DNA of 52,555 bases from JAUVZL01 sp965603515 (GTDB lineage: Bacteria > Hydrothermota > Tepidihabitantia > SM23-42). Positions 43,970-51,952 of this stretch are shown in pieces (position 1 is the first letter of the stretch; each line of letters begins with the position of its first letter). A program made the translations under genes and the position numbers. The notes beneath the pieces are model-generated. The model saw only the letters and a program-made list of their open reading frames with translations, had not been told where the DNA came from and did no database searches. The stretch is taken from contig CBFDDH010000017.1 of the NCBI GenBank assembly GCA_965603515.1, positions 1 to 52,555 on the forward strand. Direction: 5' to 3'.

Positions 43970-43998
43970 ATTATAGCAATAATTCATAATAGAGTCAA
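43970..43998 (-). promoter_or_regulatory. Leaderless-type promoter of the smpB operon
   Basis: Minus strand: TTGACT (43993-43998), 17-bp spacer, TATAAT (43970-43975), 5 bp to the GTG at 43964. Confidence 0.82.
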
Positions 43999-44119
43999 GA
44001 TATTCAAGGAGATTTACAGATAGAATTTCAAGAAATGTAAAGCGGTTCCTTACGTATGCGTTAATTATCTACCGATTCATTCTAATAATTCAATAACTCA
44101 ATTACTCACATTCCAGCCG

Positions 44120-44147
44120 TTGACAGATTGGGAATTATGACTATGAT
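44120..44147 (+). promoter_or_regulatory. Leaderless-type promoter of the ftsE operon
   Basis: TTGACA (44120-44125), 16-bp spacer, TATGAT (44142-44147), 7 bp to the ATG at 44155. Word repeats (44084-44110) lie directly upstream. Confidence 0.75.
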
Positions 44148-44154
44148 TAATTAG

Positions 44155-44814
44155 ATGATAACTTTCGATAATGTTACCAAAGTCTATCAGAAAGACTGGG
44201 TAGCACTACAAGACATTTCGTTTTTCATTGAAAAGGGTGAATTCGTCTTTATCAACGGTAAAACCGGTGCAGGCAAAAGCACTCTTTTGAAAATGATCTA
44301 CAAGGATGAAGAACCAAGCAAAGGTACAATAAAGGTATTAGACCAAAACCTTAGATTGCTGAAGAAAAAAAATATCCCCAAATTACGCAGAAAAATCGGT
44401 GTAATATTTCAGGACTTCAAATTGCTTCAAGATCGCACCTTAGAAGAAAATGTCGCCTTTGCCCTTGAAGTAACTAATACACAACCTCGTGACTTGAGAA
44501 AACAAATGTTGGAAATATTGACCTATCTACGTCTCAGTCACAAAAAATTCTCATTTCCCTACCAGTTATCAGGTGGTGAACAGCAAAAGGTCGCCATTGC
44601 TCGAGCCCTGGTTCGAGACCCTTATATACTCCTTGCCGACGAACCAACTGGTAATCTCGATGAAAAAAGCTCCCAGGAAATAATTGACGTTCTACTCGAT
44701 ATCAATTACAAAGGTACAACCGTTCTCATGGCAACACACAATCTGAAGCTTATAAAAAAGGTTAAAAAAAGGATGCTCCGTATCGAGAACGGTAAGCTCG
44801 CCTCCGACGAATAA
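44155..44814 (+). CDS. ftsE: Cell division ABC ATPase FtsE
   Basis: 219 aa. Walker A NGKTGAGKSTLLK (about 34-46), Q-loop FQDFKLL, signature LSGGEQQKVAIARAL (about 141-155), Walker B LLADEPTGNLD (about 160-170) and switch His in ATHNL. The wording is that of FtsE. With FtsX it uses ATP at the division site to drive peptidoglycan hydrolase activation. It is followed after 2 bp by ftsX, then by an EnvC-like gene. No Shine-Dalgarno; start set by the promoter. Confidence 0.93.
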   Translation: MITFDNVTKVYQKDWVALQDISFFIEKGEFVFINGKTGAGKSTLLKMIYKDEEPSKGTIKVLDQNLRLLKKKNIPKLRRKIGVIFQDFKLLQDRTLEENVAFALEVTNTQPRDLRKQMLEILTYLRLSHKKFSFPYQLSGGEQQKVAIARALVRDPYILLADEPTGNLDEKSSQEIIDVLLDINYKGTTVLMATHNLKLIKKVKKRMLRIENGKLASDE

Positions 44815-44816
44815 AA

Positions 44817-45665
44817 ATGTCACTGAGAATAGGAATACGGGAAGGCCTTCGAACCATAACAAGAAATGCTTCGCTGTTCCTCATGTCTCTGCTCGTTACC
44901 TCAATATCGCTTTTTCTCTTATCATTATTTGCCTTTGTAACTGTTAACTTATATCATTTTCTCAATATTCTCGATGAGAAAATTGAGATAATAGCATTTC
45001 TTGAACAAAATGCCGATTATGAAGCACTCGAATCTAATATTATGAAGATCAATGGCGTTCGTGAAGTTATATATGTTTCTTCCGAACAAGCGCTCAAAGA
45101 TCTGCAGGCTGAATTAAAGGAAACAGAAGAAGTTCTCAGTGTATTTGAAAACAACCCGCTACCCGCATCCATACGCATAAAACTACTCGCCAAATTCCGA
45201 AATGCCCGAGGTCTTGAGGAGATCAGCGATAAAGTAATGCTCCTTAGAGGTATTCGGGAAACGATCTATGGCGGAGAACTCGTTGACCAGTTAAAAAAAA
45301 TAACGGGTGTAATAACCACCTTTGATATCGCATTGCTGCTGATCATAATTTTTTCTGTCGTTTTCGTAATTTTTCAGACAATAAAGCTAACAATATTTGC
45401 GCGCTCCACTGAGATTGACATTATGAAACTTGTCGGTGCCTCTAATACGTTCATTGCTATCCCGTTCACCTTTGAAGGTATTATACAAGGCATCATGGGT
45501 GGTTTTATTGCATTTGTCTTGACCGTTATTACCAAGCGGGTCGCTGTCTCTTTCCTGAGTAATATCTATTTTCCACAGGGGTACTTTTTCCTTGGTTCCA
45601 TACTATGCGGTATCATATTAGGCATCATCGGTTCAAGTCTTGCCTTACGTAGATTTCTAAAATGA
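44817..45665 (+). CDS. ftsX: Cell division protein FtsX
   Basis: 282 aa. Four hydrophobic helices: one near 20-45, then a periplasmic (PLD/ECD-like) domain at about 50-150 (EIIAFLEQNADYEALE...), then three more at about 165-280. The conserved FARSTEIDIMKLVGAS segment (about 196-211) is the FtsX/MacB-type cytoplasmic loop. It links FtsE to periplasmic EnvC-like activators through its extracellular loop. Its stop overlaps the next ATG (ATGA at 45662-45665). Confidence 0.9.
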   Translation: MSLRIGIREGLRTITRNASLFLMSLLVTSISLFLLSLFAFVTVNLYHFLNILDEKIEIIAFLEQNADYEALESNIMKINGVREVIYVSSEQALKDLQAELKETEEVLSVFENNPLPASIRIKLLAKFRNARGLEEISDKVMLLRGIRETIYGGELVDQLKKITGVITTFDIALLLIIIFSVVFVIFQTIKLTIFARSTEIDIMKLVGASNTFIAIPFTFEGIIQGIMGGFIAFVLTVITKRVAVSFLSNIYFPQGYFFLGSILCGIILGIIGSSLALRRFLK

Positions 45666-46771
45666 AGCTCATAGTAATTTTTCTATGTCTGGTCACGCAG
45701 ATCCCTGAGAAGCAAAAAGAATTAGATGGCTTAAAGACAAAACTTACCACCGTCAGAAAAGAAATAAGACAATTAGAAAAACAGAAAGTCGGTACCCTTG
45801 CTCACCTTGGGAAGATCGATGAAGGTATTAATCTAACGATTGAATACATCGATGAACTAACTTCTCAAGAGAGTCGAGAAAAAGAAAATGTCTACGAGCT
45901 ATCGAAAGGGCTTGCCAAACTGGAATCCAAAATGAAACTGCGCGTGGATGATCTGCGCCAACGACTCATCCGACTTTATAAGTGGACACCGTTCTACAAA
46001 CTGGAAATTCTCCTTTCCTCAAAATCACTACCCCAAATCCTTTCATCGTCATACTATCTCCAGATCCTTGCCAAAGACGACCAGCAGGCTTTCTTTGAAT
46101 TCAAGGCTGATTGGGAACGTTATCTTACTGATAAAAGAATGAGAGAGGAATTGATAGACATTCTTGAGCAAAGGAAATCGGAAAAAGAAAGTGAGTTATC
46201 GCTCCTTGGCAATGAGAGAAAGAAGAAAAAAGATATCCTCAATCAGGTAGCCAAAGAAGAAAATAGAAAAAAACAACTCGAAAAGGACCTGAAAAGTGCC
46301 CAGCGTAAACTCGAAGAATTAATTGTGGCGCTCGAGAAACAAAGAGCTAAAGAAAAAATCTCACAAAAATACGTTGAAAAGAAAATGGGCACCTTACCCT
46401 GGCCGTGTCGGGGCAGTGTTGTAACGAAATTCGGCAAGATAATCCACCCTAAGTACAACACAAAAACCAAGAATAATGGCATCGATATTAGCGCCAGTTA
46501 CGGTGATAATGTACACTCTGTAGCACCCGGTAAAGTTGTGTACGCGGATCGCTTTATGGGATATGGCAACCTGGTGCTCATCGACCACATGGATGGTTAC
46601 TATTCATTATACGGACACCTTGCCGAGATGCTCGTCAAAGTTGGTCAAGAAATATCTGAAGGCAGAATTCTCGGTCGGATCGGTGAAAGTGGTTCGTTAT
46701 CCGGACCAATGTTGCATTTTGAATTACGTAAGAATGGTAAGCCTGTAGATCCACTGGCGTATCTGAAATAA
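45662..46771 (+). CDS. envC: EnvC-like coiled-coil protein with degenerate LytM domain
   Basis: 369 aa. A signal peptide (about 1-15) is followed by two long coiled-coil segments (about 16-105 and 150-240) and a LytM/M23 fold (about 245-369: GSVVTKFG, GKVVYADRFMGYGNLVLIDH, SLYGHL, LHFELRKNGKPVDPLAYL). Active M23 enzymes need an HxxxD and an HxH; here the first is N271-x3-D275 and the second M350-L-H352. Two ligands are therefore lost, as in E. coli EnvC, which activates amidases rather than cutting peptidoglycan. It is translationally coupled to ftsX. Likely target: the AmiB/C-type amidase encoded 2 kb away on the other strand. Confidence 0.88.
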   Translation: MKLIVIFLCLVTQIPEKQKELDGLKTKLTTVRKEIRQLEKQKVGTLAHLGKIDEGINLTIEYIDELTSQESREKENVYELSKGLAKLESKMKLRVDDLRQRLIRLYKWTPFYKLEILLSSKSLPQILSSSYYLQILAKDDQQAFFEFKADWERYLTDKRMREELIDILEQRKSEKESELSLLGNERKKKKDILNQVAKEENRKKQLEKDLKSAQRKLEELIVALEKQRAKEKISQKYVEKKMGTLPWPCRGSVVTKFGKIIHPKYNTKTKNNGIDISASYGDNVHSVAPGKVVYADRFMGYGNLVLIDHMDGYYSLYGHLAEMLVKVGQEISEGRILGRIGESGSLSGPMLHFELRKNGKPVDPLAYLK

Positions 46772-46781
46772 AAAAACCGCT

Positions 46782-47651
46782 TTAATCGTTCAGATCGTTT
46801 TGAACGTTAATAACGTTTCTTCGGTCTATTTGGTTCTTGGAGTTTGGTTCTTGGTGCTTAGTATTTACTTTTTGTGCCCTCACAAGGTACGCGGTGTGCG
46901 TAATGCCTCGTTCTTTGGGGCGAACGCCCTGCTGGCGTACCAGGATTTCACGTTCAAGTATTTCGCTCACGCGTACGCGTATAAACTGATTTTCTCTTAG
47001 AACATCGACGGTCCTTTTCACTTGTTCAACATTTGGGCTCCAGGAAATAAGATAATGACCGCCTTTCAATGCATCAGCTGCCTTAAGTACAATCGCCCAT
47101 GGTTCAGCTACATCAAGAAAAACTGCATCAATACCCTGTTCAGTGAAACCTTCTATGGCGACATCACGACAATGGAACTTGACATTCTGCAGACAGCCTG
47201 CTCGTTCAATGTTGTGTTTGGCATTCTCGATGAATTCTTCGCGTCGCTCGTATGAAAAAACCATACCGTCAGGCGCGACAAGCTTAGCCAGCGCCATAGC
47301 TAAAGCACCGCTGCCAGTACCCACATCAATAACCCTAGACCCAGGGCCGATTGCAGTTTCAACAAGAACGTAACCGAGATCCTTAGGGTAAACAATAGTT
47401 GTCCTTCGTTTCACTTTAAACATAAGATCAGCAGTTGAAGGTTTAAGACAGTAGTATTTCTTGCCTAGATGGGTCTCGCCTACATATCCGAACGGTCTAC
47501 CAATAATCTCACCAAGATCCATATTACCGAGATCTGATGAAAGATTCAATTTGTCTGCCGCCTCCACCAAGTACTGGCGCTTGGCATCCAGGTAGACAAG
47601 GATAAGATCGCCCGGTGTGATTACATTACCTTGATCCATAGGGGTCATCAT
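46782..47651 (-). CDS. trmI: tRNA m1A58 methyltransferase TrmI-like, with extra tail
   Basis: 289 aa. An N-terminal beta domain (about 5-70) precedes a Rossmann core: IYPKDLGY-like VYPKDLGYVL, VIDVGTGSGALAMALA (about 106-121, motif I), YERREEFIENA, AVFLDVAEPW (about 178-187). The core ends at about residue 260 (HTAYLVRAQK). The last 29 residues are Asn/Lys-rich low complexity encoded by the same repeated words found in spacers, so the reading frame seems to have run into intergenic repeat. TrmI methylates A58 of tRNA. Two ATGs (47651, 47648) are possible starts. The gene follows the PLP-fold gene after 19 bp. Confidence 0.85.
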   Translation of the reverse strand: MMTPMDQGNVITPGDLILVYLDAKRQYLVEAADKLNLSSDLGNMDLGEIIGRPFGYVGETHLGKKYYCLKPSTADLMFKVKRRTTIVYPKDLGYVLVETAIGPGSRVIDVGTGSGALAMALAKLVAPDGMVFSYERREEFIENAKHNIERAGCLQNVKFHCRDVAIEGFTEQGIDAVFLDVAEPWAIVLKAADALKGGHYLISWSPNVEQVKRTVDVLRENQFIRVRVSEILEREILVRQQGVRPKERGITHTAYLVRAQKVNTKHQEPNSKNQIDRRNVINVQNDLND

Positions 47652-47670
47652 GTTTTCAAGCTTGTGTCAT

Positions 47671-48771
47671 CTACGACGGACCAATAATCCCCATTTCCTG
47701 ACCGATCAACTCAAACTTCTCAAGACAATGATCGATATCTTCCTTGCTGTGTTCAATCGAAAGATTCAATCTTATGCGTTCTTTATTCTGAGCAACTATG
47801 ATCTGCTCAAAGAACAATTTCTTAGTAAACTCACCAGCTTCTTCATTGTTGCTGAAGGTTACTACAACCATTGGCGTATCGCTATCCGTAGTAAAACCCA
47901 GTTGTTTCAAGCGGGTAATTAAGTACCGACTATGCTTCCACAATGTCCGTATTTTACTGTTCTTAGCCTCACCCGCTTTAATCAATTCAAGACCTGCGAT
48001 ATTAACAGATAACATAAACTGAGGTAGCGGTTGCAGTATCTCATTTATATTTTCTCTGATCTTATTTACTAAATATCTCTTGGCTCCAACATAAAATCCG
48101 AAACCACCGAGGAATCTGCTATAACTTCCGACATCGATATTAACTGCATCGTAGAGATTGAATAGATCTATGAAACCGCGACCTTCGCGACCGAGAAGCC
48201 CGAAAGAATTCATCTCATTGCCAATTATCATGCATTCATTAGCTGCGGCAACCTTTATCAATTCGTTTACCGGTGCTACCTTACCGAGCCATCCATATAC
48301 GCCATCGACGATTATCACCTTTTCACTCTTGGCACTTAAAAGCTTGTCCAGTCGGTCAAGGTCCTTATGGTCATAGTATTCAAGATTACGATACTGCAAT
48401 ACTGCCGCAATGGTCGGTGAAGTTTCGTAATCAATGAAAAAAGTTGCTTTTTCTCCAAAAATAGAAAACAATGCGAGGAGTGCAGCCGTTTCATCCGGGA
48501 AAATGAGTAAGGCGTCAAGTTTCTTTATCTCCAGCATTTTCTTTCGCAATTCTTCCATCGCCTTACTTCGATCGCCTGCCGCAATAATACCGCTCGATTC
48601 GATTTCCGCTTTGGCGATGTTCTTCAAATGGTCATTATTTTTCAGATGGAAACAATCATAAATAAGAAAATTAAGATACTTCTTGTTTTCATAAACAAAA
48701 CAGGGTTCTGAAGGCAGAAAATCAGGGATCTTACTATCGTCACTAAAGAGATGAACTTGATATGGCTTCAT
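47671..48771 (-). CDS. PLP-dependent alpha-oxoamine synthase-like protein lacking catalytic residues
   Basis: 366 aa. The fold is that of BioF/Kbl/serine palmitoyltransferase: a GREGRGFID segment after the usual DDAHS site, then the site that normally reads SKA(L/F)GGxGG. The key residues are changed: the PLP-binding Asp and His (family D-D/E-x-H-S) are N185-E-M-N188-S, and the Schiff-base lysine (family S-K) is S218-R219. The residue call is an alignment by eye. This would be a pseudoenzyme or a non-catalytic partner, as LCB1 is in eukaryotic serine palmitoyltransferase. The start at 48771 is chosen because GGGAGGAA precedes it and the ATG overlaps the secA stop (ATGA); an in-frame upstream ATG (48792) lies inside secA. 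Confidence 0.8.
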   Translation of the reverse strand: MKPYQVHLFSDDSKIPDFLPSEPCFVYENKKYLNFLIYDCFHLKNNDHLKNIAKAEIESSGIIAAGDRSKAMEELRKKMLEIKKLDALLIFPDETAALLALFSIFGEKATFFIDYETSPTIAAVLQYRNLEYYDHKDLDRLDKLLSAKSEKVIIVDGVYGWLGKVAPVNELIKVAAANECMIIGNEMNSFGLLGREGRGFIDLFNLYDAVNIDVGSYSRFLGGFGFYVGAKRYLVNKIRENINEILQPLPQFMLSVNIAGLELIKAGEAKNSKIRTLWKHSRYLITRLKQLGFTTDSDTPMVVVTFSNNEEAGEFTKKLFFEQIIVAQNKERIRLNLSIEHSKEDIDHCLEKFELIGQEMGIIGPS

Positions 48772-51722
48772 GCGACATTCCTCCCACAACACTTCTTGTA
48801 TTTTTTTCCGCTACCACAGGGACAAGGATCATTGCGTCCAACTTTTTTCTTGCCACTAACTGATTGAGGCTTCTGCGGCATTGCTCCGGGCCGCGAAATG
48901 GCACTCGGTTTGTATTCTTTCATCGGTTGAGACTTGCGTTGCTTTGGACCAGGTTGCGCGCGGAAGATCAACCCGGATGAATGTTTGGCAATATCAATGA
49001 GTAATTGATCATACATCTTAAATGATTCGTGTTTGTATTCGATCAAAGGATCCTTTTGCGCGTAGGCGCGAAGTCTAATACCCTCTCGCAACGCATCCAG
49101 GCTATATAAGTGATCGCGCCACTTATTATCTATTGTTCCGAGCAAGACGAACCTTAACAATTCGAGGAACACTTCTTCACCGAGCTCTTGCTCGCGCCAG
49201 GATAACTTTTCTTTTGCCCGCTCAAGAAGCATATCGAGCAATTCTTCCTGCCTCATTTTGGGGATTTTATCTTTAGGGATCGACAGGTCGGTAAGAAACA
49301 GCATATTGAATTCAGCCTTGATAGTTTCCCAATCCCACTGTTCTGGATTGGTTTTTGAATCCGTGTGTTTCCAGAGAATATCCTCTATTGCTTTATCGAA
49401 TAACTGTATCACCATCTCTTTCAGGTTCTCACCTTTTAGGATCTTATCTCTTCTCTTGTAAATCTCACCGCGTTGTGTATTCATTACATCATCATACTCT
49501 AATAGGTGTTTCCTTATTTCAAAATGATTCTCTTCAACCTTTTTCTGGGCATTAGCGATCGCCCTGCTGACCAATGGATGGGCAAGTGGTTTTTGTTCCT
49601 CACCGCCAAAGCGGTCCATGAACTTAGCAACATTGTCCGAGCCAAAAATCCTCATCAGATTATCCTCGAGCGACAGAAAAAACTTTGTCGAGCCGGGATC
49701 GCCTTGACGAGCGCTTCGACCGCGCAACTGGTTGTCAATACGACGCGCCTCGTGCCTTTCAGTACCTATTATATAAAGACCACAGGGGACATCATCAAGA
49801 CATTCTTTTTTCCGCTCGTGTTCGCACTGCGCACAATCATTGGTCAGACATTTGATGCAACACTGATCGCACTCAACAACGCCTTTACCAAGTTTAATAT
49901 CAGTTCCCCGACCTGCCATATTGGTCGCGATCGTAACCGCTCCAGGTTGTCCCGCGCTGGTTACAATAAGAGCTTCTCTTTGATGGTGCTTTGCATTGAG
50001 TACCTCATGGGATACACCGCGCCGTTTAAGGAGTCTGGATAAAACCTCAGATACGTCAACTGAGGTCGTACCGACCAGGATCGGTCTTTTCTTTTCATAC
50101 CATTTTACGATCTCATCAATGATCGCATTGTATTTCTCTCGGCGTGAACGGTATACAATATCTTCATAATCAATCCTGCGCACTGGTTCTTTGGTCGGAA
50201 TTTCAACAACGTCCAGTTTGTATATTTCCCAGAATTCATTGGCTTCAGTGACTGCGGTACCGGTCATGCCGGCAAGTTTCTCATATAAACGGAAATAGTT
50301 CTGGATAGTTATCGTAGCAAATGTCTGGGTCTCCTCTTGAACGCGAACTTGTTCTTTGGCCTCAAGCGCCTGATGCAAACCATCAGAAAATCTCCGTCCG
50401 GGCATCAGTCGACCGGTGAACTGGTCAACGATGATAACCCGACTATCCTGAACAACATATTCGACATCCTTCTTGAATAATGAATAGGCTTTTAAAAGCG
50501 CACGAAGGTTAGCTATAGTCTCATTCTTTTTGGCATATTCTTGATAAGCTTTTTCCTTGGCAAAAATCCTTTCCTTCTGGGTCAGTTTATCATCCTTATC
50601 TATCTCCCCGATTTTTTCGCTCAGGTTTGGCAACTCGAACATCGCCGCGTTATTAGGTGAAACAAACTGAGCACCCTTTTCTGTTAGGTCTATGATGTTC
50701 GATTTTTCATCAATGACGAAATACAGGTCATCATCGATCTCGGCAAAGGATTTGTCACGCAGATAATTGAGTTCTGCACCCTCAATCAATCTTTTGATAC
50801 CTGGCTCCTGCTCGAGTTTCAGAAGCTGTGAATTCTTTGGGGCACCGCGATGCGCCTTCAAAAGCATCTTGCCTATCTCTTTTTCATCCTCACCATTGTC
50901 AAGCATCTTCTTCGCATCAGCAACGACTCGATTAACAAGCACTGTCTGGGTTGAATGCAAACGTTGGACAATTGGACTCAGCTCATTAAATGCTTTGGTT
51001 TCATGTTCAACCGGTCCTGAAATTATGAGCGGGGTACGTGCTTCATCGACCAAGATACTGTCGACCTCATCAACGATCGCATAATGATGAGGTTTCTGAG
51101 CCTTATCCTCAAAGCGCCATACCATATTGTCTCTAAGATAGTCAAAACCAAACTCATTGTTTGTACCATATGTTACATCGCAACGGTAAGCTTCTTTTCT
51201 CAACTCATTATCCATACCTGACTGGAGCACGCCAATCGTTAGACCAAGTGACTCATAGACTGGTCCCATCCACTCTCGGTCACGTTGTGCAAGATAATCA
51301 TTGACCGTTATCAAATGAGCGCCTTTCCCAGTCATGCCATTTAAATAAAGGGGCATTGTCGCAACAAGGGTTTTGCCTTCACCAGTCTTCATTTCCGCGA
51401 TCTTCCCCTCATGGAGCACGACCGCACCGACTAACTGGACATCAAAAGGCACCATATTCCACTCGGTCTCAATCCCTACCACTTCCCACTTTTTGCCAAG
51501 TAGTCTGCGGCATGTCTCTTTAACCAATGCAAACGCCTCAGCGAGCACATCATCAACTGGTTCACCCTGCGTGATCCTCTTTCTCAGGTCTTCAGATGTT
51601 TTGCCGATATCAACGTCTTTGAATTTTTCGAAAAACTCATTGATTTCACCGACTCTTGGCCAAAGCCGCTTCATCTCGCGTTCAACCTGGGTGCCGAATA
51701 TTTTACTCAGTAGTTTTAACAT
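48768..51722 (-). CDS. secA: Preprotein translocase ATPase SecA
   Basis: 984 aa. Walker A EMKTGEGKTLVATM (about 97-110), the DEAD-type DEVDSILVDEARTPL (about 213-227), helicase motif GTERHEARRIDNQLRGRSARQGD and the C-terminal SEC-C zinc motif CPCGSGKKYKKCCG (about 967-980) are present. It drives secretory proteins through SecYEG. An insertion in the second nucleotide-binding domain (about 613-646) carries eight cysteines including three CxxC. Its promoter has TTGACT, 16 bp, TATAAT and a short leader with AAGGAA. It is followed by the coupled PLP-fold gene. Confidence 0.95.
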   Translation of the reverse strand: MLKLLSKIFGTQVEREMKRLWPRVGEINEFFEKFKDVDIGKTSEDLRKRITQGEPVDDVLAEAFALVKETCRRLLGKKWEVVGIETEWNMVPFDVQLVGAVVLHEGKIAEMKTGEGKTLVATMPLYLNGMTGKGAHLITVNDYLAQRDREWMGPVYESLGLTIGVLQSGMDNELRKEAYRCDVTYGTNNEFGFDYLRDNMVWRFEDKAQKPHHYAIVDEVDSILVDEARTPLIISGPVEHETKAFNELSPIVQRLHSTQTVLVNRVVADAKKMLDNGEDEKEIGKMLLKAHRGAPKNSQLLKLEQEPGIKRLIEGAELNYLRDKSFAEIDDDLYFVIDEKSNIIDLTEKGAQFVSPNNAAMFELPNLSEKIGEIDKDDKLTQKERIFAKEKAYQEYAKKNETIANLRALLKAYSLFKKDVEYVVQDSRVIIVDQFTGRLMPGRRFSDGLHQALEAKEQVRVQEETQTFATITIQNYFRLYEKLAGMTGTAVTEANEFWEIYKLDVVEIPTKEPVRRIDYEDIVYRSRREKYNAIIDEIVKWYEKKRPILVGTTSVDVSEVLSRLLKRRGVSHEVLNAKHHQREALIVTSAGQPGAVTIATNMAGRGTDIKLGKGVVECDQCCIKCLTNDCAQCEHERKKECLDDVPCGLYIIGTERHEARRIDNQLRGRSARQGDPGSTKFFLSLEDNLMRIFGSDNVAKFMDRFGGEEQKPLAHPLVSRAIANAQKKVEENHFEIRKHLLEYDDVMNTQRGEIYKRRDKILKGENLKEMVIQLFDKAIEDILWKHTDSKTNPEQWDWETIKAEFNMLFLTDLSIPKDKIPKMRQEELLDMLLERAKEKLSWREQELGEEVFLELLRFVLLGTIDNKWRDHLYSLDALREGIRLRAYAQKDPLIEYKHESFKMYDQLLIDIAKHSSGLIFRAQPGPKQRKSQPMKEYKPSAISRPGAMPQKPQSVSGKKKVGRNDPCPCGSGKKYKKCCGRNVA

Positions 51723-51737
51723 GGTGATATTCCTTCA

Positions 51738-51765
51738 ATTATATAGAAGAATGTGAAACAGTCAA
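51738..51765 (-). promoter_or_regulatory. Promoter of secA
   Basis: Minus strand: TTGACT (51760-51765), 16-bp spacer, TATAAT (51738-51743). The leader is about 9-10 nt and contains AAGGAA. Confidence 0.8.
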
Positions 51766-51952
51766 GAAAATTCTCTGTAAATCAATGATAATTAGACCCT
51801 GATCAGGAAAATCTGGTTTATCTGTACAATGAGAGGACTCAGTACACTCCATAACATTCCGACATTCTGGTAATTATTAGAGTATCGGACTTTGTGTAAT
51901 ATCATAGCCAAAGATGTTTGGAATTTAAGTATTTGAGTTTGGTACTTGGGAC
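51766..51952. other. Gene-free spacer between secA and lipA
   Basis: No coding frame or RNA gene seen. It ends in iterated words (TTTGGTACTTGGGACTTAGG, 51940-51959) of the same style as 46830-46860, which run into the lipA stop codon. Confidence 0.45.

Noticed and set aside
48772..48792. ATG at 48792 as start of the PLP-fold gene
   Set aside because: It lies inside secA; the ATG at 48771 has a Shine-Dalgarno and a stop/start overlap.
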